A stretch of DNA of 64,000 bases from assembly GCF_000243135.2 (NCBI RefSeq), contig NC_019903.1, forward strand, positions 2,828,001 to 2,892,000, in the 5' to 3' direction. This stretch comes from Desulfitobacterium dichloroeliminans LMG P-21439 (GTDB taxonomy: Bacteria > Bacillota > Desulfitobacteriia > Desulfitobacteriales > Desulfitobacteriaceae). The position numbers and the translations under genes were made by a program. Under the pieces are notes generated by a model. It saw only the letters and a list, made by a program, of their open reading frames with translations, was not told the origin of the DNA and made no database searches. Below are positions 55,251 to 64,000 of this stretch, piece after piece. Positions within the stretch are counted from its first letter, which is position 1. Every line of letters begins with the position of its first letter.

Positions 55251-56785
55251 TATTTGCAGACAGCCTGTACATCTGGACTCCACGGCAGATAATCTTCAAG
55301 AAATTCTGGGTATTGACCGAACTGCACCCCGGGCAACTCTTTAAAGATGAAACAAAGATATTTATAGGGATTCAGGCCATTGGCCTTAGCCGCTTCAATC
55401 ATGCTGTAAACGGCAGCGCTAGCAGTTGCTCCTTTCGGGCTTCCACTAAACAGCCAGTTCTTTCGTCCGATCGTAAAGGGGCGGATGCTGTTTTCAGCTA
55501 AGTTGTTCGAGATGGAGCAGTTTCCATCCAACAGATAATTGATCAATTCCTGTTTATGGTTTATGGCGTAATTAAGAGCTTGCCCCAGTTTAGATTTAGG
55601 GAGAACCTTTTTCTTATTGTAATCTACCCATGCCCAAAAGGCCTCCAAAACAGGTTGCTCCTGTTTCAGACGCTCGGATTGTCGCTCTTCCCTTGAACAC
55701 CCTTCAAGAGTCTTCTCTATCTCAAAGAGCTCATTACAGAATCGAACTCCATCGCTTACCAAAGTGGCTTCCGGGCTATGGATATCCTTCGGCAGGGCAT
55801 CAACGAAATTCCTTCGAACATGAGCCCAGCACAGGCATCGCGTGATTCCCTCCACCTTTTGGTAGCCTGAGTAGGCATCCGAGTGGAGGTATCCCTTAAA
55901 TCCTTTCAGGAATTTCTGAGGATATTTACCACTTCTGCCTGGTTGGTACTCGAAGATCCGGATGGGATGCTTACAGTGTTTGCTCGTACTGTAAACCCAC
56001 ATGTAAGAATCCGTGGTATTCTTTCGGCCCTCTTCGTTGAGGACTTGAACCGGAGTTTCGTCAGCATGCAGGAAGTTTTCCTCCAAGAGCTTCTGATGCA
56101 TCCGTTGCAAAAGCGGGGTCAGCCAATCTCGGGCTGCGACCATGATCCAATTGGCCATGGTGGCACGGCTTAATTCAACGCCCAGCGTCTTCCACTCCTT
56201 TTCCTGACGGTACAGAGGAAGCGCGTTGACAAACTTCTGATGCATCACCCAAGCTACTGTGGAGGGAGATGCCATGGAGTGTTGAATGACTGGCGAAGGT
56301 ACAGGTGCTTTCTCCATATAGGGCAAGTTATTCTTACGGCAGCTACGGCACTCGAAGGTTTCGCGGTAAATATCGATTACTCTTACTTTTGCAGGGATGA
56401 ATTCAATTTCGGTTCTCACGAACTCTTCTCCCACAGAGACCAGTGTCGTCTGACACTCTTCGCAGGACCGGTCATCTTCTAAGAGAGTACAGAACCGCTT
56501 TTCATGGGGAAGGTCTTTCAAAAGTTCCTTACGCTGACCGTCGAATTTCTTTCTCTGGTACCCCTCGACTTGCTTAAGGTCCGGTTCCACAGCCTTAGGA
56601 TTAGATTCCGTTTCTGCTTCATCAAAAAGAGACATCTGTCCCACAGAAAGGACGGATGTCTTCTCAGAGCTTCGACCAAAGAGTTTACGGGTCAGATGAT
56701 GAACGGTTTCATGAAGAAGTTTGTTTTCCTTCTCTAGTTCGGTGATGCGGTTTTCAAGAGTTTTTACCGATTTTACTTCACTCAT
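55250..56785 (-). CDS. tnpC: IS66 transposase
   Basis: A 511-residue DDE transposase. A leucine-zipper-like N-terminus (about 10-40) is followed by zinc-finger pairs CEEC and CRSC (residues about 110-155). The catalytic triad is in HADETPVQV, LHSDAYSGYQ and NNLAENSIRPF, with the GRKNWLFSGSPKGA tail. A GTG at 56812 lacks a site; ATG 56785 follows AAGGA. Complete. Confidence 0.95.
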   Translation of the reverse strand: MSEVKSVKTLENRITELEKENKLLHETVHHLTRKLFGRSSEKTSVLSVGQMSLFDEAETESNPKAVEPDLKQVEGYQRKKFDGQRKELLKDLPHEKRFCTLLEDDRSCEECQTTLVSVGEEFVRTEIEFIPAKVRVIDIYRETFECRSCRKNNLPYMEKAPVPSPVIQHSMASPSTVAWVMHQKFVNALPLYRQEKEWKTLGVELSRATMANWIMVAARDWLTPLLQRMHQKLLEENFLHADETPVQVLNEEGRKNTTDSYMWVYSTSKHCKHPIRIFEYQPGRSGKYPQKFLKGFKGYLHSDAYSGYQKVEGITRCLCWAHVRRNFVDALPKDIHSPEATLVSDGVRFCNELFEIEKTLEGCSREERQSERLKQEQPVLEAFWAWVDYNKKKVLPKSKLGQALNYAINHKQELINYLLDGNCSISNNLAENSIRPFTIGRKNWLFSGSPKGATASAAVYSMIEAAKANGLNPYKYLCFIFKELPGVQFGQYPEFLEDYLPWSPDVQAVCK

Positions 56786-56875
56786 CAGCCCTAAATCCTT
56801 TGCGTTTCTCACTGCATTTAGTATAGCATGAAAACGCCATAAAGTCCAGTAACCATGCAGGTTTGGGCCATTTCT

Positions 56876-57238
56876 TTATACCGAAAAGCAGCCTGTGGAA
56901 TCCCACTTTTTCACGGCCTTAGGCTGATCAATAGACAGCCCTTCCATAAGCCAGCGGAATTCCTGGCGGGTAATCCCGCGAACTGCTTCAGCATTCTTGG
57001 GCCATTGGAATTTGCTCTTTTCAAGTCGCTTATACAGAAGAACAAAGCCATCCCCTTCCCAATAGAGTGCCTTCAGTCGATCATGCCGACGGCCACAAAA
57101 GAGAAACAAACTATTTTGAAAGGGGTTGAGCTGAAAGTTTTGCTGAACTAGGGCTGCCAGTCCGTCTATGGACTTACGCATGTCGGTATACCCGCAGGCG
57201 AGGTAGATTTTCTCGGCCTTAGAGATGTCACCGAACAT
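56876..57238 (-). CDS. tnpB: IS66 accessory protein TnpB
   Basis: A 120-residue protein typical of IS66 Orf2: YLACGYTDMRKSIDGLAALV, NSLFLFCGRRHDRLKALYWEGDGF as two blocks, and LLYKRLEKSKFQWP. Needed for transposition in IS66 family; role still debated. It overlaps tnpA by 11 bp. Confidence 0.95.
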   Translation of the reverse strand: MFGDISKAEKIYLACGYTDMRKSIDGLAALVQQNFQLNPFQNSLFLFCGRRHDRLKALYWEGDGFVLLYKRLEKSKFQWPKNAEAVRGITRQEFRWLMEGLSIDQPKAVKKWDSTGCFSV

Positions 57239-57593
57239 GTTGAAGTGCTCTAAGAGTATTCTCGATTAAGTTCAACGAGGCAGTGTTATGAATTTCTAGA
57301 CTTGCGGAATCTAAGCGAACCACGATCGCTGGTGACAAGGAATCTGTCGCCGGAGAACTGACCTGGGGAAGTGAAAAGGATACGGGTACGATAGAATTGT
57401 TTTCGTTTTGAAGTGCCGGAAGAGCCTCACAGGCGGCAGTGCGGACTCGTCTCAACCAATAGAAGTAACTACTTGGATGAATATTATGTTCAGCACACCA
57501 TGCGGAGACTGTTTGCCCACTGCTGCGACATTCACTAATAAGTCGAGTCCATTTCTTCAATCGATAGTTTTGTGTGACTTTCTGAGTATCCAC
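57228..57593 (-). CDS. tnpA: IS66 accessory protein TnpA
   Basis: A 121-residue protein with an N-terminal helix-turn-helix (KKWTRLISECRSSGQTVSAW; CAEHNIHPSSYFYWLRRV), the IS66 Orf1 type. GTG start after AGGAGG. Since mobB's terminator is broken by the insertion, mobB/moeA transcripts may run into this gene. Confidence 0.92.
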   Translation of the reverse strand: MDTQKVTQNYRLKKWTRLISECRSSGQTVSAWCAEHNIHPSSYFYWLRRVRTAACEALPALQNENNSIVPVSFSLPQVSSPATDSLSPAIVVRLDSASLEIHNTASLNLIENTLRALQHVR

Positions 57594-57710
57594 TTTAATC
57601 CTCCTTTGAAGTTTTTCAAGTCTACTTGAAAAACTCTAAAAACTTCAATTTACGAGGATTGTCTCATAGTTTCCGAGATGGGGCTATACACTACCTTATT
57701 AGGCGCTTAC

Positions 57711-57718
57711 GGTTAACA
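57711..57718. repeat. IS66 target-site duplication, right copy
   Basis: Second GGTTAACA, exactly matching 55178-55185. Confidence 0.95.
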
Positions 57719-57721
57719 TAC

Positions 57722-57732
57722 CCTTGTCCCAC
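57722..57732 (-). terminator. proximal arm of the split mobB terminator
   Basis: CCTTGTCCCAC, whose last base is in the mobB stop codon. Its partner and T-tract now lie 2.5 kb away at 55162-55179. Confidence 0.85.
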
Positions 57733-58223
57733 TATAAGCTATATTTCTCCGCTAGGAAGTCGCAAATCCCCACAGCATCATCTAAGTCAAAGCAAGGCAC
57801 TCCCACATCGATGGAAACATCACTGGCAATAGCAATCAACTGCTCCGGCTTGGATAAAAGCTCCTTATGAACCGCTGAGCGAAAGACTTCAATCCGTGGC
57901 TGCTTGCCATGCTTATACCCTTCGGTAAAAATCAGGTCCACTTGCGGGATTCGTGCTATGACCTCTTCAAGTGTCCGTTCTTCTTCGACTTTTTCAATCA
58001 TGGCCATCTTCTCTTGTGAAGAGATTACAACCACATCCGCTCCCGCCTGAGCGAATCTCCAAGTATCCTTGCCCGGCTTATCCATCTCGAATCCATGTAC
58101 ATCATGCTTCACAGCTGCAATACGCCAGCCTCGCCGCTTTGCTTCCGTTAGCAGCTTGACCAGAAGAGTGGTTTTACCGGAGTTGGAGTGTTGTCCAACA
58201 ATCGAAACGACAGGGATTCCCAT
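57732..58223 (-). CDS. mobB: MobB, molybdopterin guanine dinucleotide synthesis GTPase-like protein
   Basis: A 163-residue P-loop protein (VGQHSNSGKTTLLVKLL, residues about 9-25) with VKHDVHGFEMDKPGKDTWRF and LIFTEGYKHGKQPRIEVFR. It assists MobA in adding GMP to molybdopterin. It starts immediately after moeA's stop, so they are cotranscribed. MobA itself is not in view. Confidence 0.95.
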   Translation of the reverse strand: MGIPVVSIVGQHSNSGKTTLLVKLLTEAKRRGWRIAAVKHDVHGFEMDKPGKDTWRFAQAGADVVVISSQEKMAMIEKVEEERTLEEVIARIPQVDLIFTEGYKHGKQPRIEVFRSAVHKELLSKPEQLIAIASDVSIDVGVPCFDLDDAVGICDFLAEKYSL

Positions 58224-59438
58224 TTAGTCCTCCTCCCAAGAGGAGATCCAACGACCTTGGAGACGCTCTCCCTTTTGCACAGGTCCATGTCCCCCCGGCA
58301 CATCGATAAGTAAGTGGCTACCCTTCATAGAGCGCAGAACACTTGAGCCTTGGGCAAAACTTGGGTCAGCCCAAATTTCACCATTACGGAAAACGGCTCG
58401 AGCCCGTATAAATCTTCTTTGTTTACCCGATTTACCAAAATCACCATCCATGTAAACAGGGAAAGTACGTTCTGGCAATTTTCTACCCTTGAGCTTCCGC
58501 AATGCGGGACGGACTAGAAGCTCAAAGTTCACTACGGCCGCTGCCGGATTCCCTGACAAGGAGAAGTAGAGCGTATCTCCCTTAATGCCCACCGCCACCG
58601 GGGTCCCCGGTTTAAAATTAACCTTCCAGAAGAGCAGTTTACAGCCCACACCCTCTAAAGCATCTCTAATCAAATCATAATCCCCTACCGAGGCTCCTCC
58701 GGTCGTCACTACAAAATCCATATCTTCTAGTGCCTTTAATGCGGCAACAGTCTCATCTAAATCATCTGCAACAAAGGGAGCGACTTTTACTTTGCACCCT
58801 GCCTCCATCAATAGTCCTTGCAAAGTATATGTATTGCTATTATATATCTTACCCGGCGTTAGGGAATCGCCAACTTCGCGAAGCTCAGAACCGGTGGAAA
58901 GAATTCCAACTTTGGGAGACTGATAGACCTCCACCTCTTCTACACCCAGAGAGGCAAGCAATCCTACTCCCGCAGGTGAGAGCAGTTCGCCCTTTGATAA
59001 GACGATATCACCCTTCTTAGTCTCCTCACCACGATACACAACATTTGCTCGGGGTCGAACAGGCTGATTAATCTGGACACGGTCACCCAACGGCTCCGTA
59101 TCCTCCTGCCTAACCACACAGTTGGCACCCTGAGGAATCGGTGCTCCCGTGAAAATCCGAGCACACTCCCCTAGTTTAAGCTCGCGCTCAGACCAAGTTC
59201 CAGCAGGAATTTCGCTGACAATTGCTAAAGTCAAGGGCGCCGGATCTGATGCTTGGGCGCAGTATGCGTATCCATCCAAAGGTGAACGATCAAAGGGAGG
59301 CATATCAATTGCTGCTTCAATATCCTTTGCCAAGACTCTGCCATAGGACTGGGCTAGGTGCACTTTTTCTGTTCCCAGAGGTTTTACCTGTTCATAGACA
59401 ATATCTAAAGCTCGCTCAAGAGAAATCATGGTTTCCAT
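58224..59438 (-). CDS. moeA: MoeA molybdenum insertase
   Basis: A 404-residue molybdenum cofactor enzyme. Blocks DMPPFDRSPLDGYAY, IFTGAPIPQGANCVVRQEDT, TGSELREVGDSLTPGKIYNSN and TTGGASVGDYD are characteristic, and SLSGNPAAAVVNFELLVRPAL closes domain III. Inserts molybdate into adenylated molybdopterin. Starts 4 bp after the FapA-like gene. Suits an organism with many molybdo-enzymes. Confidence 0.97.
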   Translation of the reverse strand: METMISLERALDIVYEQVKPLGTEKVHLAQSYGRVLAKDIEAAIDMPPFDRSPLDGYAYCAQASDPAPLTLAIVSEIPAGTWSERELKLGECARIFTGAPIPQGANCVVRQEDTEPLGDRVQINQPVRPRANVVYRGEETKKGDIVLSKGELLSPAGVGLLASLGVEEVEVYQSPKVGILSTGSELREVGDSLTPGKIYNSNTYTLQGLLMEAGCKVKVAPFVADDLDETVAALKALEDMDFVVTTGGASVGDYDLIRDALEGVGCKLLFWKVNFKPGTPVAVGIKGDTLYFSLSGNPAAAVVNFELLVRPALRKLKGRKLPERTFPVYMDGDFGKSGKQRRFIRARAVFRNGEIWADPSFAQGSSVLRSMKGSHLLIDVPGGHGPVQKGERLQGRWISSWEED

Positions 59439-59442
59439 TACT

Positions 59443-61230
59443 TCACCCCTTTAAACGTTCAATTGCTACTCTGCCTTCCTCGCGATATATTTCCAGTGAT
59501 TTATAGGGCTCTTCCATTGAGATGATTTCTTTATCGACAATAATCGTGACATTAGCGTGGCAATAGCCAACTTTCAAGCGCTTCGTACCGGGGAATTGGA
59601 CTGTCGTGGTGCTTACTCCCGATCCGCCAAGTTCCTTAATCACGACATTGCCCCCCGCTATAATCTTGCCCCCTCGGCAGACCCCTTCAATCTTGAGGTC
59701 CCCTGCGGCTTGAATAACCGAATTGTAGCTACCTTTCCGACAGACAAAATCGCCGGCGCATTCTACGATAGCCCCTTGAACATAGTCGACATTACAATCG
59801 AGCTTTTCTGGTAATTCAAAGGCCATACTATCAATAAGCTGCTTGAATGCTTGATTAACCCGTCCGAGCAAAGGTAGAGCTTGGGGCTCAAGAGGCCCTA
59901 AGCCTGTCAAAAAACGCTTCGTCGTACGTGCAAAAACAATCAACTCCTGAGTAATCAGCTCATCCTTTGTTGACAAGAGAAACTTCTCAAGGTCAGTAGC
60001 TTTCTTGGGTAAATCCGGGAATCTCCGCTCGATAATAACCTTAAGGCTTTGCCCTTCCCGTAGACTTTTAGCCTGGGGAGACTTCATAAAATCAATCGTG
60101 ATCAATAAACAGGCGTTCAGATCATCATATAGACTTTGCAAATCCTTTAGAAGCTTGGAACGGACGACAAAACGTGCTCCCACAACTAACTTGCCTGCCA
60201 AAACATTGCGATATATGTTGAGGCCCTTCTCCGCTCGGATCTCCGCTCGAGAAGTCGAGCCTCGAATTTCAACCTTTCCGCCTGAATAGATATGTAAACC
60301 ATCATGGACATCTCCCGAAACAAAAACATCGCCCGGGAATTCTATGCTTCCCACCGCTAGGTCAAGGTCCTGATTAAGCATAAATACAGCCTCTACCCCA
60401 AAGGATAATTCGTCCATACGAAGGGGGAGTCCTGCAATAGTCGCTATTACTTCCAGTCCATCCTCAGATAAACGGACATTCTTCTTTAATTTTAATTGGA
60501 AATCCTTTGGCAAAGGTGCCGGAATTTCCTGCCCATATACATTCTTCCCGGGAATTCCGGGCTTGCCTGGTATTTTGCGAGCTAAAGCTTGTCCTGCCTG
60601 AATCAAATTGATCTTGGAGGCAAAATAATCCACACGTTGCTCTTCATGTTGAGCCGGCTGTTTCTTGGCTATTAAGTCCACAAGTTGGGCATGAACAGGT
60701 AAGGTTGGTGCCTTTCCTTGGGCTATGAGCACCTCACCGATACCCTGTACGGCAGTAATAGCCTCCCATACCGAGGGAAAAACGCCAAAAATAATTCCTT
60801 GGTTCAGCAGATCTGCCTGAAGCTTTTCTTCATTCGAATATTGACCTTGCGGTTTAGAATCCCGCCAGATAATTATTTCATCAAAACGAATGGTCATATC
60901 CTCTTCAATACTATCAGGAAGAGTATAATATCCTGGTCTTTGATGAACAACCTTGGCCACTGCGGCGAATCCCTGATCGCGAACTTCTAAATCCCAATTC
61001 AATTCTCCCGGAAAGACCGTAGGATAAAACTCAAGAACATCGCCTGGCTCCACTTTAAATGCCCTTTGCTGAGATTCGCCATTGATACACAATGACCCTG
61101 CCTGCGGGGCGGGCACGATAAACTTAACTGCGTCTGTCAACATAATAAGATACTTTTTTTCATCGGGTTTCCAGCATACGGAGCAGGCATTCGATAAACT
61201 CTCATCTTTCTTTTCCGCCATCTCTGACAT
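59443..61230 (-). CDS. FapA/DUF342 protein
   Basis: A 595-residue cytosolic protein. The DUF342 beta-helix core has GKPGIPGKNVYGQEIPAP, LDLAVGSIEFPGDVFVSGDVHDGL (two blocks) and GGKVEIRGSTSRAEI, with a coil-rich part near 370-450 and a last beta part. Family members localise polar or form polymers; the function is unsettled. The ATG at 61230 has GAGGTG; a GTG at 61239 lies in that site. Cotranscribed with moeA. Confidence 0.9.
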   Translation of the reverse strand: MSEMAEKKDESLSNACSVCWKPDEKKYLIMLTDAVKFIVPAPQAGSLCINGESQQRAFKVEPGDVLEFYPTVFPGELNWDLEVRDQGFAAVAKVVHQRPGYYTLPDSIEEDMTIRFDEIIIWRDSKPQGQYSNEEKLQADLLNQGIIFGVFPSVWEAITAVQGIGEVLIAQGKAPTLPVHAQLVDLIAKKQPAQHEEQRVDYFASKINLIQAGQALARKIPGKPGIPGKNVYGQEIPAPLPKDFQLKLKKNVRLSEDGLEVIATIAGLPLRMDELSFGVEAVFMLNQDLDLAVGSIEFPGDVFVSGDVHDGLHIYSGGKVEIRGSTSRAEIRAEKGLNIYRNVLAGKLVVGARFVVRSKLLKDLQSLYDDLNACLLITIDFMKSPQAKSLREGQSLKVIIERRFPDLPKKATDLEKFLLSTKDELITQELIVFARTTKRFLTGLGPLEPQALPLLGRVNQAFKQLIDSMAFELPEKLDCNVDYVQGAIVECAGDFVCRKGSYNSVIQAAGDLKIEGVCRGGKIIAGGNVVIKELGGSGVSTTTVQFPGTKRLKVGYCHANVTIIVDKEIISMEEPYKSLEIYREEGRVAIERLKG

Positions 61231-61321
61231 GTCCGTCACCTCACTTATCCTCTTTAAGGGTAACCTAACCCAACTTACCTTTATTACATCAGAAAATCTA
61301 TCTCTCGAAAGCCTTTAGGGC

Positions 61322-62566
61322 CTACGTTTCCTTGTTTAATAACACATCTGTCTGTGGTTCATTTGGTTTTTTGGTATTTTCTTCATCTGGATTTTGGATA
61401 TTCTCTGGAATTCTTGGGATTTCTTGCGGTTTACTTTCTTTCTCTTCCTCCCTATTTTCCCCATCTACGTCTGCTTCTTCCTGAGGATTTCCCGCATCCG
61501 GAACTGCATCCTGATATTCCGAAGATTCTTGACCATTGGGGTCAACTGGGCTTCCCGGAACCTGAGGCAATGGATTATCGTCAATAGGCTCAATCGGCTC
61601 AAGCAAATCAATAACCGTGTCATCGATCACTTTTTCCGTCGTTATGCCGCGAAAAAGATTGCTTACCACCCTTTGGGCTTCCTCACGATCAACATCCCAG
61701 TAACTTATGCCATTGATATCATGAAATCGCCCGGGTAAGGTCTGGGTTAGAATGCTGATGTCTTTAAATTTCACAACCGTTGTCGACATCTTGAACATTG
61801 TTCTCAACTCAACGTTGCTATTTACCGCATCATTCAACTGGGGAATGAGCCAAGGAAGCTTGGGCAAGGTACTCAGCTGGAGCATTTCCTCCGCCACAGC
61901 TTTGAGCACAACCTGTTGCCTAGCGGTCCGAGATATATCTGCCAAAGCGTCATTTCGAAAACGTGCATACTGCAAAGCTTGTGCACCATCTAACTGTTGA
62001 AGACCTTTTTGCAGATTAATTATCCCATCGACAGCATCTCCTGTCTCATAATACATATCCTTCTCAACATCTACGGTAATCCCGCCTAAAGTGTCAATGA
62101 TCTGCTTAAATCCGTTAAAGTTGGTTTGTATATAGCCTGCAATAGGAACTCCTGTAAGATCGGCAACCACATCCACGAGGTTTTCTAAATCCGTTAATGG
62201 AGCTACCCCATTGATTTTGATGTTCTTATAGCCGGGAATTGAAACCCGGGTATCACGAGGTATTGATAACAAACTGACCCGGGCGCTCTTTGGGTCAATG
62301 GTAGCCAAAATAATCGTGTCTGTGTTGAACTTCTCCTCGCCCGGGCGCTGATCCGCGCCTATGAGAAGAACACTGATGCTATTCTTAAGCTCTTCAGTCG
62401 TTAATTGACCATTCGGACTATTTGGCATAATCTTCAAGTCTGTTAACACACTAAATCCAAGTAAAACACCGACCGCAAGAAGAATCATCACCATGAACGT
62501 AAGAAAAAGTTTTCTTTTCCTTCCGTTCTTTCTTCTTTTACTATTGCTATCGCTCTTTCTGCGCAC
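61322..62566 (-). CDS. LytR-CpsA-Psr family protein
   Basis: A 414-residue membrane protein: basic tail (KRRKNGRKRKLFLTF), one membrane segment (about 20-42), then the LCP domain with LIGADQRPGEEKFNTDTI, VSLLSIPRDTRVSIPGY, and ARFRNDALADISRTARQQ. These contain the conserved D and R residues. LCP enzymes attach anionic polymers to peptidoglycan. The C-terminal 100 residues are Pro/Glu/Asn-rich, an exposed linker. GTG start after GGAGTG. Confidence 0.95.
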   Translation of the reverse strand: MRRKSDSNSKRRKNGRKRKLFLTFMVMILLAVGVLLGFSVLTDLKIMPNSPNGQLTTEELKNSISVLLIGADQRPGEEKFNTDTIILATIDPKSARVSLLSIPRDTRVSIPGYKNIKINGVAPLTDLENLVDVVADLTGVPIAGYIQTNFNGFKQIIDTLGGITVDVEKDMYYETGDAVDGIINLQKGLQQLDGAQALQYARFRNDALADISRTARQQVVLKAVAEEMLQLSTLPKLPWLIPQLNDAVNSNVELRTMFKMSTTVVKFKDISILTQTLPGRFHDINGISYWDVDREEAQRVVSNLFRGITTEKVIDDTVIDLLEPIEPIDDNPLPQVPGSPVDPNGQESSEYQDAVPDAGNPQEEADVDGENREEEKESKPQEIPRIPENIQNPDEENTKKPNEPQTDVLLNKET

Positions 62567-62743
62567 AATATCACTCCATAAACCTTGCCCAAGTAGATTT
62601 AATATTCACAGCCCAACTTATTATACCTTTTATTCGGCAAGATTGTCTGATTTTTTTGATATACCCCCGCAGACTTTTTAGGATTTCGACATCAACTATA
62701 GCCTATTATAGGCATATCGTTATAACAGGAGGTACGATCATCG

Positions 62744-62971
62744 ATGCATCTTTCTCATCCGACTCCATTACAAAACATCATGGAATCAAAAACCTGTTCG
62801 CGCCGAGGAATACTTCTCCCCTTTAATTCCTATAGCTCGCACAAAAAAGACGCTCAGCATTGTATCTTCTGTGATACAACATTTCCTTTGCGAAATTTCA
62901 AAGGAAAAGCAGTATGTCCTACCTGCTCACAAAACATCCTTAAGTTGTTCTTGGAAAGGGAGGTACGATAA
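62744..62971 (+). CDS. small CxxC zinc-finger protein, Gin-like
   Basis: A 75-residue protein with HCIFCDTTFPLRNF and KAVCPTCSQNILKLF, i.e. CxxC-x14-CxxC. Spacing resembles Gin (CsfB), an anti-sigma-G factor, whose order is CxxC-x15-CxxC. But the N-terminal 40 residues and short C-terminus are unlike Gin. AGGAGG lies 11 nt before the ATG. It converges with mecA and shares a terminator. Assignment is tentative. Confidence 0.5.
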   Translation: MHLSHPTPLQNIMESKTCSRRGILLPFNSYSSHKKDAQHCIFCDTTFPLRNFKGKAVCPTCSQNILKLFLEREVR

Positions 62972-63013
62972 AATATTACAATCGTGGGAAAGGTTCAGCT
63001 CAAGAGTCAACCA

Positions 63014-63046
63014 CTGAAAAAGGAAGTCGTTCTGACTTCCTTTTTT
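63014..63046. terminator. bidirectional terminator
   Basis: GGAAGTC and GACTTCC pair around GTTCT, with A-run before and T-run after, so it serves both the small zinc-finger gene and mecA. Confidence 0.9.
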
Positions 63047-63056
63047 GCATTTCCCC

Positions 63057-63638
63057 CTAAAATTTGAAATGGCTTTTCAAGTTTTGTAGGGCGCGTTCCT
63101 TCAGAATCACTTTCCCATGTTCTTCTAGGAAAATCTTAGCGACATCGACCAACTCACCATATTCATCCAATAAGGCTTCCGCTATTTGTTTCTTCTTACC
63201 AGAGCCTAAATGGCTAACGACAAGATAGTATTCCCCATCAAACTCAAAGAGGCTGGAGCGAACACGGGAAATATCAGGCATTCGCCTCACAACGGACAGG
63301 ACATCCTCCAAATCAGCAAAAACATAGACCCACTCCGTAGCTTTTGAACGGCTTGGTCTCTTGTTTTCCTTCTCTTTTGGTATTGCTTCGATGACATCTT
63401 CTTGTTTGATAACCGTAATCACGAATTCTTCGTTAGAAGATGCCGTAGCTTGTATCCAGAAGGGTTGGTCCAGATTAAACTCCACTTCTTCCCTTGCCTG
63501 TGAAATCAATTCCCAAAAGAGTTGCTCACTTCGTTGGGATCTTTGTAAAAGATCCGCCATAGTAATCTCTCGGTCGGCAAGTTCGGTAAAGGAAATAAAG
63601 ATGCGGATTGTATTATCATTGACTTTTTGAATACGCAT
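63057..63638 (-). CDS. mecA: MecA-like ClpC adaptor
   Basis: A 193-residue protein with the N-terminal MecA fold (MRIQKVNDNTIRIFISFTEL; ITMADLLQRSQRSEQLFWEL) and the C-terminal domain (WVYVFADLEDVLSVVRRM; FEFDGEYYLVVSHLG). MecA feeds ComK-type and other proteins to ClpCP and controls competence and development in Bacillus. The ATG 63638 is preferred; a GTG at 63647 lies in the ribosome site. Confidence 0.93.
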   Translation of the reverse strand: MRIQKVNDNTIRIFISFTELADREITMADLLQRSQRSEQLFWELISQAREEVEFNLDQPFWIQATASSNEEFVITVIKQEDVIEAIPKEKENKRPSRSKATEWVYVFADLEDVLSVVRRMPDISRVRSSLFEFDGEYYLVVSHLGSGKKKQIAEALLDEYGELVDVAKIFLEEHGKVILKERALQNLKSHFKF

Positions 63639-63785
63639 AACCCTCACCTCTCCTTTCCAATCGTAATGAATAGTTATCTCTTATGATATCACATTACTAC
63701 AAGAATGTGTTGCTAAAACGCGAGATTTTTTTTGTAGCTTTTACAAATAAAGGTGCATCTTCTAGAGTTTTGTATTTGAACTTCT

Positions 63786-64000
63786 TTAAGATAGGGTGAT
63801 GAGATTATATTTTCTGGACCCTAAGCCCACACTCTCACCGTAATCTAATTGAACAGACCAATCAACTTCAGGGTGAATGACCCTGAACTTATCTGTTTCG
63901 TGATGACGCTCTCCCAATATCGAATAAGGGTTCCCATGAGCTTGATTGACAAGATCTACAGCGGCTTGATCAATGGCTACCGGATCTTCAGAGGCTAAAA
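63786..64000 (-). CDS. DUF362 domain protein, C-terminal end only
   Basis: The final 71 codons before a TAA at 63786 read ASEDPVAIDQAAVDLVNQA near the start, typical of the DUF362 family (Fe-S center-like proteins). The rest lies beyond the window. No terminator was assigned between it and mecA. Partial; family call from this short stretch. Confidence 0.75.
   Translation of the reverse strand, partial: LASEDPVAIDQAAVDLVNQAHGNPYSILGERHHETDKFRVIHPEVDWSVQLDYGESVGLGSRKYNLITLS

Larger units (their letters stand above)
55186..57710 (-). mobile_element. IS66-family insertion sequence, complete
   Basis: A 2525-bp element with terminal repeats starting GTAAGCG and ending GTGTATAG (55186 onward and 57710 inward), carrying tnpA, tnpB and tnpC in the usual order on the minus strand. 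An exact 8-bp duplication flanks it, so insertion was recent. All three genes are open and motifs intact, so it may be active. Confidence 0.96.

Overview
The window reads as chromosomal DNA of a spore-forming, anaerobic low-to-mid-GC Firmicute of the Peptococcaceae/Desulfitobacterium type. This is inferred from the division-sporulation gene order (mraZ to ftsZ, then spoIIGA-sigE-sigG, then the ylm genes, divIVA and ileS), strong AGGAGG ribosome sites, and T-box and glycine riboswitch leaders. Nearly every gene lies on the minus strand; only a Na/Pi-type transporter, a small zinc-finger protein and a possible small RNA lie on the plus strand.

Layout from left to right (transcription mostly right to left). 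1-381: a cut pduL-like gene. 513-5160: glycine cleavage operon gcvT-gcvH-gcvPA-gcvPB under a tandem glycine riboswitch; the matching lipoamide dehydrogenase lies 35 kb away at 40 kb. 5.3-6.1 kb: a soluble chemotaxis-type transducer. 6.4-9.5 kb: ileS with an Ile T-box. 9.5-19.8 kb: the divIVA/ylm/sporulation block, with a PhoB/PhoR-like two-component system and an HlyD-like protein set into it. 20-38 kb: the dcw cell-wall and division cluster, from mraZ (with a four-repeat MraZ operator) to ftsZ. No ftsA is present, and the murC position holds a short MurC-like protein that has lost its ATP-binding loop. 38-45 kb: an AzgA-type purine permease with a PurR-box-like operator, lpdA, a DUF1858 protein, a membrane protein with a GH2-like ectodomain, a PerR-like regulator with a PerR-box-like site, a ferredoxin and an unlisted 51-residue CxxC protein. 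45-53 kb: MoxR/VWA pair, HD-GYP, PHP phosphatase and TldE/TldD. 53-58 kb: acetyltransferase, Na/Pi transporter, a palindromic repeat and a complete IS66 element with an 8-bp target duplication, inserted in the loop of the mobB terminator. 58-64 kb: mobB, moeA, FapA-like, LCP protein, a small zinc finger, MecA and the end of a DUF362 gene.

The core of the window makes peptidoglycan precursors (MurA, B, D, E, F, MraY, MurG), polymerises them at the septum (FtsW, PBP with PASTA), assembles the ring (FtsZ, SepF, FtsQ, FtsL, DivIVA) and switches on sporulation (SpoIIGA, SigE, SigG). The most unusual items are the MurC pseudoenzyme, a dispersed 160-280 bp palindromic repeat family whose stem changes are compensated between copies, the IS66 insertion into a terminator, the GH2-like membrane fusion, and an orphan promoter-terminator unit at 53.0 kb.
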